NCBI RefSeq assembly: GCF_002311515.1
Contig: NZ_DCAO01000098.1
Span: 6,845-16,947, forward strand
Length of the DNA stretch: 10,103 nucleotides
Reading direction: 5' to 3'
Origin: Thalassospira sp. UBA1131
GTDB taxonomy: Bacteria > Pseudomonadota > Alphaproteobacteria > Rhodospirillales > Thalassospiraceae
In this document: positions 1-5,397 of the stretch, piece after piece
Position numbering within the stretch: position 1 is the first letter of the stretch
How the letters are laid out: each line of letters begins with the position of its first letter
Program-made: the position numbers and the translations under genes
The notes under the pieces: generated by a model
Seen by the model: the letters and a program-made list of their open reading frames with translations, nothing else
Told to the model about the DNA's origin: nothing
The model's database searches: none

Positions 1-152
1 CGGACCATTTGTGCGGAATGACACAAATTCACGTGAAATTCTTAATTTTCACAACATTCCGTCAAAAAGCATTGTATCCTGTTGATATTGAGTGATTTCG
101 CTACCAGATATAGCCTTGTAAATTAAGTCCCGTAATTAGGAGGCGGCCTGTC
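1..152 (+). promoter_or_regulatory. AT-rich leader upstream of ihfA
   Basis: No gene is recognisable here; short open frames run into stops and match no family I know. The stretch is AT-rich and structured. A perfect 10-bp palindrome (TTCACGTGAA) lies at 28-37, and a 7-bp inverted repeat (CGGAATG / CATTCCG) at 14-20 and 55-61 encloses it. At 75-87 the minus strand reads TATCAACAGGATA, one base off the IHF consensus WATCAANNNNTTR. A weak sigma-70-like pair could be TTGAGT (88-93) and TATAGC (109-114), but its 15-nt spacer is short. The ihfA promoter probably lies here, though its exact position cannot be fixed by eye. In many alphaproteobacteria plsX-fabH lie upstream of ihfA; nothing of fabH is visible in this edge. 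Confidence 0.4.
138..143 (+). promoter_or_regulatory. Ribosome binding site of ihfA
   Basis: A consensus AGGAGG Shine-Dalgarno sequence lies 9 nt before the ATG at 153. It fixes the ihfA start and suggests efficient translation, as expected for an abundant nucleoid protein. Confidence 0.85.
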
Positions 153-443
153 ATGTCGGAAACAACGATTACCCGTGCGGATCTCGCGGAAGCCGTTTAT
201 CAGGAAGTTGGTCTGTCGCGGAATGAATCCGCCCAGCTGCTTGAAACTGTTCTCGATGAAATTTCATCGGCACTGATCAAGGACGAAGTTGTAAAAATTT
301 CCTCTTTCGGAAGTTTCTCTGTTCGTCAAAAAGGTCAGCGTATCGGACGAAACCCGAAAACGGGTGAAGAAGTACCGATCCTTCCGCGTAAGGTGCTTGT
401 CTTCCGGCCTTCACAGGTCCTGAAAGCCCGAATTAACGCTTAA
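153..443 (+). CDS. ihfA: Integration host factor subunit alpha
   Basis: This 96-residue protein is the alpha subunit of IHF, the heterodimeric (with IhfB) sequence-specific DNA-bending protein of the HU/IHF (DNABII) family. It acts in the nucleoid in recombination, replication and sigma-54-dependent transcription. The length is normal. The N-terminal helical dimerisation part covers about residues 1-45. The beta-arm follows, with the signature GRNPKTGE near residues 65-72, whose proline intercalates at the DNA kink in known structures. The C-terminal FRPSQVLKARI matches the usual IhfA tail. The start is set by the AGGAGG at 138-143. The MerR-type gene begins 12 nt downstream, so the two probably form an operon, an order common in alphaproteobacteria. 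A near-consensus IHF site upstream at 75-87 would allow autoregulation, but this is inference. Assignment to alpha rather than beta or HU rests on overall resemblance to E. coli IhfA and on the merR neighbour. Confidence 0.96.
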   Translation: MSETTITRADLAEAVYQEVGLSRNESAQLLETVLDEISSALIKDEVVKISSFGSFSVRQKGQRIGRNPKTGEEVPILPRKVLVFRPSQVLKARINA

Positions 444-455
444 GAAAAAGAAGTC

Positions 456-938
456 ATGAAAACGAACTTGGGGGCTGCGGCGGGAACTTCCCGCCGGACA
501 GCAAAGTCTGACTCTGCTTTTCGCACAATTAGCGAGGCTGCAAAGGAGCTTGGTCTTCAGCAGCACGTCCTGCGGTTCTGGGAATCCAAGTTTCCCCAGA
601 TCCAGCCGATGAAACGGGCAGGGGGCAGACGTTATTATCGTCCAGAAGACATTGATTTCCTCGCCCATATTCGCACGCTGCTGCACGACCAGGGCTTTAC
701 GATCAAGGGGGTTCAAAAGCTCCTTGATCAGAACAAGGGCAAGTTGCCATCGGAAATTGCTGTAACCGGGCAGGACGCAGAGACGGGCGCATCGGATATG
801 GCGCCTGGTTCCACTGTGTCTGGAATGACCAGTGTCTCCGGTCCGGACAAAACAGCGCTGAAAGCTGTTTTGGGCGAACTCGAAGAACTTCAGGCGATCC
901 TGCGTACAGGCCTGCAGGACGTTAAAAAAAATCCATAA
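456..938 (+). CDS. MerR-family transcriptional regulator
   Basis: This 160-residue protein is a predicted DNA-binding regulator of the MerR superfamily. A MerR-type winged helix-turn-helix is visible: the HTH spans about residues 23-43 (SEAAKELGLQQHVLRFWE) and the wing about 54-66 (RAGGRRYYRPEDI). A helix with FTIKGVQKLL follows at 81-90. MerR proteins of this kind usually dimerise through a C-terminal coiled coil. Here residues 100-136 look variable and rich in Gly/Ser/Thr, and 137-155 form one short Leu/Glu-rich helix. No Cys-rich metal site or large effector domain is visible, so the signal is unknown. The gene follows ihfA by 12 nt with only a weak purine-rich ribosome site (AAGAAG), which suggests cotranscription and perhaps coupling. 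In alphaproteobacteria this ihfA-linked MerR is conserved, but I know of no defined target. Confidence 0.92.
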   Translation: MKTNLGAAAGTSRRTAKSDSAFRTISEAAKELGLQQHVLRFWESKFPQIQPMKRAGGRRYYRPEDIDFLAHIRTLLHDQGFTIKGVQKLLDQNKGKLPSEIAVTGQDAETGASDMAPGSTVSGMTSVSGPDKTALKAVLGELEELQAILRTGLQDVKKNP

Positions 939-952
939 AAACCATTTGCGTC

Positions 953-989
953 TTTGGCGTGGCGCCGCTATTTATCGAGCCGCGCCAAA
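953..989 (+). other. Hairpin between the MerR gene and tRNA-Pro
   Basis: Arms 953-963 (TTTGGCGTGGC) and 979-989 (GCCGCGCCAAA) can form an 11-bp stem with one G:U pair and a 15-nt loop. No U-tract follows, so it is not a standard intrinsic terminator. It could end or protect the ihfA-merR transcript, or be a processing element ahead of the tRNA, whose 5' end is 17 nt further on. Confidence 0.5.
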
Positions 990-1006
990 CGGCGCAACTC
1001 TACGGT

Positions 1007-1083
1007 CGGAGCGTGGCGCAGCCTGGTAGCGCACCTGCATGGGGTGCAGGGGGTCGGAGGTTCGAATCCTCTCGCTCCGACCA
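1007..1083 (+). tRNA. tRNA-Pro (anticodon GGG)
   Basis: This is a complete 77-nt tRNA. The 7-bp acceptor stem pairs CGGAGCG (1007-1013) with CGCTCCG (1073-1079). T8 and G9 precede a GCGC D-stem, and the D-loop carries GGTAGC. The anticodon stem CCTGC/GCAGG (1034-1038 and 1046-1050) encloses the loop ATGGGGT, giving anticodon GGG at 1041-1043, which reads proline CCC (and CCU by wobble). The T-arm has GGTTCGAATCC. The discriminator is A1080 and CCA is encoded at 1081-1083. It stands alone, with no other tRNA beside it. I saw no duplicate of its 3' end nearby that would mark an integrated element. Confidence 0.97.
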
Positions 1084-1106
1084 ATTAATTCCCCTTTAAT
1101 ATTATT

Positions 1107-1118
1107 GCGAAATTTCGC
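1107..1118. repeat. 12-bp perfect palindrome
   Basis: GCGAAATTTCGC lies in the 46-bp gap between the 3' ends of tRNA-Pro (+) and the histidine phosphatase gene (-). As RNA it gives only a 4-bp stem with an AATT loop, and no U-tract follows on either strand, so it is a poor terminator. It may be chance. Confidence 0.3.
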
Positions 1119-1129
1119 GTCTTGGGATG

Positions 1130-1708
1130 TTACGGCATCAGCCGTGAAAGCACGTCCAGTTCCGTACCGTCATCAGACATCTTGAACAGAATGATCTCAC
1201 CCGACCGCGGGAAAATGTCGGTCAGGGCGGTGATGTTTACCTGATGGGTCACCAGCAACAGCTTCTCATCACCGGAAAGGCTGGCAAGCTTTGCTTTGAT
1301 TTCGGCGGTCTGAGCCGCTTCTGTGCTGCGATTGCGGAAAAAGGAATTTAGTGCTGGCGCCTCGGTTACCGGGCCAAGATCAAGCAACTGCGCGGTATCA
1401 ACGCAGCGGCACCACTGGCTTGTCAGGATTGAGGTTAAGCTAATCCTCATCTCACGGATGCGATCGCCGGTTTGACGCGCTTGTTGGCGGCCGCTGTCGT
1501 CCAGATTGCGCTGTGTCGTGCAATCGCCAAGGGTGAAGTTTGCCGGATCGCCGGTGCCCGGCGCAATGGCATGACGCATCAGGGCATGAACACCGTCAGA
1601 CTGCCAGATTTGCCATGCTTCGTCGGAGGCGGCGGCCGCCTGCGGAAGGCTCAGTAATGCCCCCAGAACAGTAACCACCCGGAACATATTTCGCAGCAAT
1701 ATCGGCAT
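1130..1708 (-). CDS. Secreted histidine phosphatase (SixA/PGM-type)
   Basis: This 192-residue protein belongs to the histidine phosphatase (phosphoglycerate mutase-like) superfamily, whose members transfer phosphate through a phospho-histidine. The catalytic RH pair is at R45-H46 (LMRHA), a basic residue is at R101 in the SQWCRCVDTA motif, and the second catalytic histidine is H155 (LLVTHQVN). The N-terminus is a clear signal peptide: Arg at 6 and 10, a hydrophobic run to about residue 21, then PQAAAAS as a likely signal peptidase I site. The enzyme is therefore expected in the periplasm. Cysteines at 63, 100 and 102 might form a disulfide there. The substrate cannot be told from sequence; related proteins include SixA and Ais-type LPS phosphatases. 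I keep the ATG at 1708, since the next Met (residue 8) would shorten the signal peptide. The ribosome site is weak. The gene lies 118 bp downstream of the 81-residue gene on the same strand and converges on tRNA-Pro. Confidence 0.88.
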   Translation of the reverse strand: MPILLRNMFRVVTVLGALLSLPQAAAASDEAWQIWQSDGVHALMRHAIAPGTGDPANFTLGDCTTQRNLDDSGRQQARQTGDRIREMRISLTSILTSQWCRCVDTAQLLDLGPVTEAPALNSFFRNRSTEAAQTAEIKAKLASLSGDEKLLLVTHQVNITALTDIFPRSGEIILFKMSDDGTELDVLSRLMP

Positions 1709-1826
1709 GATCTTTACCCATCTGTTGCCATCAGCAAGATGAGTCTGATACCCGCAATCATCGGGATCGGATCAGATCGGTCAGGATTTTGCGGCTTTGG
1801 CAGGCCAAGCTTAGGGGGAGCGTGCG

Positions 1827-2072
1827 TTAATTGCCCGCACTGGCGACCCGACGCCCTTCGTCGGTCAGCTTGCAGATCAGCCAATCGGGCTTGACAGGGT
1901 TGTCAAACCACGGTGCCGCCCAGCCATGATCAATACAGCTTCGAACCGTTTTTTCGCTGATCTGTTTGCCATTGCCGTCAAAAAGCGGCAATTTGCCACC
2001 GGGCTGGCTAAGACCACGGCGCAGCCATTCAAGCTGCACATCGGTCGGTTTCGAATGTTTTTTCCCCGTCAT
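1827..2072 (-). CDS. Small hypothetical protein (81 residues)
   Basis: I do not recognise a named family. The 81-residue protein is soluble and fairly basic, with no membrane segment or signal peptide. It begins MTGKKHSKPT, then has a helix with DVQLEWLRRGL, a loop rich in Gly and Pro, a helix EKTVRSCIDHGWAAP, a WLICKLTDEGRRVA strand-helix, and ends VASAGN. The pattern of two helices followed by a hydrophobic strand and TDEGRR recalls the winged-helix folds of small bacterial regulators, but that is inference from the pattern only. The frame stays open upstream to 2297, but that part overlaps cutA on the other strand. The ATG at 2072 has a strong GAGGAG five bases before it, so it is the likely start. 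The gene diverges from cutA over a 103-bp spacer with an inverted repeat and may share control with it. Confidence 0.72.
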   Translation of the reverse strand: MTGKKHSKPTDVQLEWLRRGLSQPGGKLPLFDGNGKQISEKTVRSCIDHGWAAPWFDNPVKPDWLICKLTDEGRRVASAGN

Positions 2073-2077
2073 CGGTA

Positions 2078-2083
2078 CTCCTC
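2078..2083 (-). promoter_or_regulatory. Ribosome binding site setting the 2072 start
   Basis: On the minus strand this reads GAGGAG, five bases before the ATG at 2072. It decides for an 81-residue product rather than a longer frame that would run into cutA. Confidence 0.75.
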
Positions 2084-2111
2084 GCACCGTTATGATATGA
2101 TTGGTGATACA

Positions 2112-2124
2112 AACATCGGATGTT
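2112..2124. promoter_or_regulatory. Inverted repeat in the cutA divergent spacer
   Basis: AACATC-G-GATGTT is a perfect 6-bp inverted repeat around one base. It lies near the middle of the spacer between the 81-residue gene (-) and cutA (+). Its size and place suit a dimeric repressor or activator site acting on both promoters, but no regulator is known and a chance palindrome is possible. Confidence 0.35.
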
Positions 2125-2175
2125 AGGTCCTGACCCTGATCAGTGTGACGGATTATCAACCATGGAGCAATCGCA

Positions 2176-2532
2176 ATGACGCCAGAAGAGTTCCAACCAA
2201 GTGAGATGTCATTTCTGTATGTTACGGTGCCTGACATGGATATGGCGCGTGTGATTGCGGGTGGTGCTATTCGTGAAAAACTGGCGGCCTGTGCCAATGT
2301 CTTGCCTCATATGACTGCGATCTATGAATGGGATGGCGATGTTGAGGAAGAAACCGAGGTGGTGGTTATTCTGAAAACGTCAAAAACCAAGGCGCTTGAA
2401 TTGGCGCAATGGGTCGAAGATCACCACCCTTATGAGGTCCCCTGTATTCTTGAGCTCTCGTTGGGGCGTGGCAATCACGATTATGTTTCATGGCTGCAAA
2501 CCCAATTGGGATCCGGATCACGGCTGATGTGA
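2176..2532 (+). CDS. cutA: Divalent-cation tolerance protein CutA
   Basis: This 118-residue protein belongs to the CutA1 family, small trimeric cytoplasmic proteins with a PII-like ferredoxin fold, linked in E. coli to copper and other divalent-cation tolerance. Family marks are all present: LAACANVLP at residues 36-44, the IYEWDGDVEEE stretch at 49-59 leading into VVVILKT (62-68), and HPYEVPCIL at 84-92. Only the first eleven residues and the last few are variable. The length is only slightly above the usual 105-115. The ATG at 2176 has GGAG eight bases before it; an internal Met at residue 11 is an alternative. It diverges from the 81-residue gene, and yciB follows on the same strand after 63 bp, perhaps in one transcript. 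The molecular role of CutA is still debated, so metal binding should be read as family knowledge. Confidence 0.95.
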   Translation: MTPEEFQPSEMSFLYVTVPDMDMARVIAGGAIREKLAACANVLPHMTAIYEWDGDVEEETEVVVILKTSKTKALELAQWVEDHHPYEVPCILELSLGRGNHDYVSWLQTQLGSGSRLM

Positions 2533-2595
2533 TTGCATCTGGTGGGCATGCCCCCTAGGATGGCGCAAATTTATTCCATGGGATGATACGAGTTA

Positions 2596-3159
2596 ATGAA
2601 CCAGCTTACCAAAATGGCCCTCGAAATGGGGCCGTTGGTCCTGTTTTTTGCGGTGAATGCAACGACCAACCTGATGACAGCAACGGCAGTGTTTGTCGCC
2701 GCCACCGTCGTCGCGCTTGCGACGTCATACGCGCTGGCGCGAACCATCCCGGTGATGCCGCTGATCGGTGGGGTGTTTGTCATCGTGTTTGGTGGCCTGA
2801 CGCTTTATCTCGATGATGATTTGTTCATCAAGATCAAGCCGACGATTGTGAATTTGCTGTTTGCCAGCATCCTGTTTGGCGGACTGGCAGCAAGAAAACT
2901 GTTCCTTAAGCTGGTTTTGGAAAGCGCGTTTAAGGCAACCGATGAAGGTTGGCGCATCTTGACCTGGCGTTGGGCGTTCTTCTTTGTGTTTCTTGCCGTG
3001 GTCAATGAAATCGTCTGGCGCAATTTTTCGACCGATACCTGGGTGGCTTTCAAGGTCTGGGGCATTATGCCGATCACCATGGTGTTTGGCATGGCGCAGG
3101 TGCCGGTGCTAATGAAGCACCAGTTGCCAGAAGAAGAGGGCGACAAGGCCGCGTCCTAA
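2596..3159 (+). CDS. yciB: Inner-membrane protein YciB / septation protein A (IspZ family)
   Basis: This 187-residue integral membrane protein is of the YciB/IspZ family (intracellular septation protein A). It has the usual length and about five hydrophobic segments: roughly residues 11-27, 29-47, 53-71, 80-98 and 127-142, then a shorter one near 155-172. Family signatures visible are GPLVLFF (12-18), the RTIPVMPLIGG stretch (49-59), LYLDDDLFIKIKPTIVN (70-86), the WRILTWRWAFFF block (119-130), NEIVWR (137-142) and DTWVAFKVWGIMP (147-159). In enterobacteria and Shigella the family is tied to septation, cell-envelope synthesis and partners in the elongasome and divisome; its biochemical activity is unknown. 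The C-terminal tail is acidic and probably cytoplasmic. The ribosome site is weak. It may be cotranscribed with cutA, 63 bp upstream. A strong terminator at 3193-3220 closes the unit. Confidence 0.94.
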   Translation: MNQLTKMALEMGPLVLFFAVNATTNLMTATAVFVAATVVALATSYALARTIPVMPLIGGVFVIVFGGLTLYLDDDLFIKIKPTIVNLLFASILFGGLAARKLFLKLVLESAFKATDEGWRILTWRWAFFFVFLAVVNEIVWRNFSTDTWVAFKVWGIMPITMVFGMAQVPVLMKHQLPEEEGDKAAS

Positions 3160-3192
3160 GTTTCTGATGCGCGCATGTAGCCTTGAAATGCA

Positions 3193-3220
3193 AAAGGGCA
3201 GGATTTTGATCCTGCCCTTT
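3193..3220. terminator. Bidirectional intrinsic terminator
   Basis: A perfect 12-bp stem (AAAGGGCAGGAT, 3193-3204, paired with 3209-3220) has a TTTG tetraloop. The plus-strand transcript of yciB ends in TTTGTTTG. Read on the minus strand the stem ends in a run of Us, so it also serves ispDF, which converges here. The place, 33 nt after the yciB stop and 22 nt after the ispDF stop, fits termination of both. Confidence 0.9.
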
Positions 3221-3242
3221 GTTTGTTGGTCTTCGCGGTTGA

Positions 3243-4442
3243 TCAGTTGATCGGAAGGGCAACACTGACGGCCGCCTGTGCGGCGATGCCTTCTTCGCGC
3301 CCGGTAAAGCCAAGTCGTTCGGTCGTGGTGGCCTTGACGTTGACACGGTCCAAATCAATCCCAAGAATCTCCGCGACTTTTTGACGCATTGCCGGGGTGT
3401 GTGGCCCGATTTTCGGACGTTCACAGATGAGCGTCACATCAACATTCACAATCCGGCCGCCACGCTTGCGAACAAGATCGGCCGCATGTCTGAGGAAGAT
3501 GTCGGACGCCGCTCCTTTCCATTGCATGTCGCTTGGCGGGAAGTGTTGGCCAATGTCGCCAGCACCAATCGCGCCCAAAATGGCATCGGTCAGGGTATGC
3601 AGGCCGACATCGGCATCGGAATGGCCTTCAAGGCGTGCGCTGTGCGGGACTTTTACCCCGCAAAGGATGCAATGATCCCCGGGCGCGAAGCGGTGAACAT
3701 CAAATCCGGTGCCAGCCCGATATTCTTCTTGCGACATGTGCGCTGTTTCCTTGTCTGTCGTATTTGCCCAGCTTTGTGCCCGGCCAAAATCATCCCGGTG
3801 AGTGATCTTGTCATTGTTGGTGGTCCCGGCAACGCAGATCACATCAAGCCCGATGGCCTCTAGTAGCGCTGCATCGTCGGTGAATTCCTGGCCTTCGAAT
3901 TTCTGATGCGCATCGAGAACCGTTTTGAAATCAAACCCCTGTGGGGTCTGCGCACGTTGCAGGGTTTCGCGTGGGATCGTTTTGGTGATGACGCCATTCC
4001 GATCTGTCTGCTTGATGGTGTCTGCAACGGGCAGGGTGGGTATCGCCCCCGGATGGGTCTGAAGCGCTGTCATAACCCGATCAATCACATCATCGGATAT
4101 CCCCGGGCGCGCGGCGTCATGGATCAGAACAATATCCGGTCCCTTGGCCTCAAGGGCGCGCAATCCGTTCAGAACCGATTGCTGCCGGGTGTCACCACCT
4201 GGCACTGGTGCTGGGAGCAATCCGGTTTTATCCAAGGTCGCAGTTGCGCTTTCATACCAGTCCTGATGGGCGGGATTATAGACCACCTGAATAAGGTCGG
4301 GATCGGTATGTCGTGCAAAGCATTCGATGCAATGTGCAAGAATGCTTTTGCCGCCAAGCATGTGATATTGTTTTGGTATCGGGTCGCCAAATCTGCTACC
4401 GCTGCCGGCAGCGACGATGACAACGCCTGTTTTTTGGGTCAT
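3243..4442 (-). CDS. ispDF: Bifunctional IspD/IspF isoprenoid synthesis enzyme
   Basis: This 399-residue fusion carries two enzymes of the non-mevalonate (MEP) pathway in one chain. Residues 1 to about 228 are IspD, which couples MEP with CTP to give CDP-methylerythritol. Its nucleotide loop is AAGSGSRFG (11-19), with R17 and K24, GGDTRQQS (82-89), HDAARP (108-113), R158 and K212 matching known E. coli catalytic residues in order and spacing. About 240-399 is IspF, which cyclises CDP-ME phosphate to the cyclodiphosphate and releases CMP. D248, H250 and H282 are the zinc ligands, and TTTERLGFTGREEG (372-385) is the usual C-terminal motif. The kinase step (IspE) lies elsewhere. Such fusions are common in alphaproteobacteria. 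The frame is open to a TTG at 4520, but IspD begins at MTQKTG, so I take the ATG at 4442 (4448 also possible); no clear ribosome site decides it. Confidence 0.96.
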   Translation of the reverse strand: MTQKTGVVIVAAGSGSRFGDPIPKQYHMLGGKSILAHCIECFARHTDPDLIQVVYNPAHQDWYESATATLDKTGLLPAPVPGGDTRQQSVLNGLRALEAKGPDIVLIHDAARPGISDDVIDRVMTALQTHPGAIPTLPVADTIKQTDRNGVITKTIPRETLQRAQTPQGFDFKTVLDAHQKFEGQEFTDDAALLEAIGLDVICVAGTTNNDKITHRDDFGRAQSWANTTDKETAHMSQEEYRAGTGFDVHRFAPGDHCILCGVKVPHSARLEGHSDADVGLHTLTDAILGAIGAGDIGQHFPPSDMQWKGAASDIFLRHAADLVRKRGGRIVNVDVTLICERPKIGPHTPAMRQKVAEILGIDLDRVNVKATTTERLGFTGREEGIAAQAAVSVALPIN

Positions 4443-4564
4443 AAACATAAAGCCATGGCTTGTCGTGAGTGCGCCGCAGGCTATCTTTCTGCGGAGGTTT
4501 TGCCAAGTCGGCAAATGCAATATCGGGGTCGTGATTGATCCCGGAGACTGAAACGGGTTTCAAG

Positions 4565-5371
4565 ATGCTTGCAGCATATATCCATATCCTTGCCCTGTTG
4601 CCCCTGACCGGACAGATCATGCGCCCTGAACCACGGCGTGATATCTGGCTTTATGCATCCATTTGTCTGGCAGCTGTCGGCACGATGGTGTTGCTGGGAG
4701 TTACCGGCGAGGAAGTTCAGTCCCGCGGCTTTGCCGCAGCCCTGCATTGGTCGGAACTAACCGTAATCCTGATTTTTGGTGGGCTGGTAATTTGCAAAGG
4801 CCCGCATCAGGTCTGGCGATTGGCCGGGTATATTGGTGGCTATCTGCTTCTTTTCGCGGTTTTGGCGGCGGTCTTCCGGGTATTTGGTAACAACGTTGCT
4901 GAAACCGTGGATGGGCCTGCGCTTTATTCCGGTTGGCTTTGGGCGCATATCGGCAGCTCACTGATCACCTATGCGCTTGTGACTTTGGCAGCGATTGCCG
5001 CGATGGCTTATGTCGTTCAGGAATACGCCCTGAAAAAACGCAAGCCGACCCGCTGGAGCCGACGTCTGCCGCCGCTGCGCGACAGTGAATACATGTTGGT
5101 CGGTTTTTTGAAATGGTCGGCCTGGATCCTGATCATCGGGATCATTTCGGGCTTTGCGCTTCGGTATGTTGAAGGTCAGAGCCTGTGGGAAATCGACCAC
5201 AAGATGCTGCTGACCTTGCTGGGTTTTGCGACCATTTGTGTGCTGATCTTTATCCATGAACGCTCCACCTTGCGCGGACGCATGGCCGTGCGCTTCGTTC
5301 TTGGCGCCTGGTTGCTTTTGACCTTGGCGTTTCCGGGCGTTCGGTTGGTAACCGGCTATATTATCGGCTAG
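4565..5371 (+). CDS. CcsA/YpjD-like cytochrome c assembly membrane protein
   Basis: This 268-residue protein has about eight hydrophobic segments and resembles the CcmC/CcsA-like cytochrome c assembly family, in particular the short YpjD/HemX-like branch (COG4137-type). Visible family features are the N-terminal helix with AYIHILALLPL, HWSELT (61-66), the WAHIGSSLITYALVTLAAIAAMAYVVQE helix block from 126 onward, and the final HKMLLTLLGF and LIFIHE segments. Histidines at 128, 212 and 231 lie in membrane helices and are candidates for haem ligands, as in related haem-handling proteins. The WWD haem motif of true CcmC/CcsA is not seen, so a direct role in cytochrome c maturation is unproven. 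The frame also has a TTG at 4535, ten codons earlier; I prefer the ATG at 4565, which starts the first membrane helix. It diverges from ispDF with about 120 bp between starts. Confidence 0.82.
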   Translation: MLAAYIHILALLPLTGQIMRPEPRRDIWLYASICLAAVGTMVLLGVTGEEVQSRGFAAALHWSELTVILIFGGLVICKGPHQVWRLAGYIGGYLLLFAVLAAVFRVFGNNVAETVDGPALYSGWLWAHIGSSLITYALVTLAAIAAMAYVVQEYALKKRKPTRWSRRLPPLRDSEYMLVGFLKWSAWILIIGIISGFALRYVEGQSLWEIDHKMLLTLLGFATICVLIFIHERSTLRGRMAVRFVLGAWLLLTLAFPGVRLVTGYIIG

Positions 5372-5397
5372 CCCGAAAGCAGGACGACCATATAGCC
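5354..5397 (+). other. Inverted repeat at the 3' end of the CcsA-like gene
   Basis: GGCTATAT (5354-5361) and ATATAGCC (5390-5397) form a perfect 8-bp inverted repeat around the stop codon at 5369-5371. The inside holds a small GGCTAGCC palindrome (5366-5373). No U-tract follows directly (TTTTT is at 5421-5425), so it is only a possible 3'-end structure. Confidence 0.35.

Noticed and set aside
1007..1083. tRNA-Pro as an attachment site of an integrated element
   Set aside because: No integrase gene, no second copy of the tRNA 3' end and no phage genes are seen nearby; the neighbours look like ordinary chromosomal genes.
2073..2297. A longer N-terminus for the 81-residue protein
   Set aside because: It would overlap cutA by 122 bases in the opposite strand, and the strong GAGGAG site sits just before the ATG at 2072.
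2544..2553. GGGCATGCCC palindrome after cutA as a terminator
   Set aside because: As RNA it gives only a three-base stem with a four-base loop and no U-tract follows.
3906..4538. A 210-codon open frame antisense to ispD
   Set aside because: It is a shadow of the strongly conserved ispDF gene; its translation has no domain pattern and it lacks a ribosome site.
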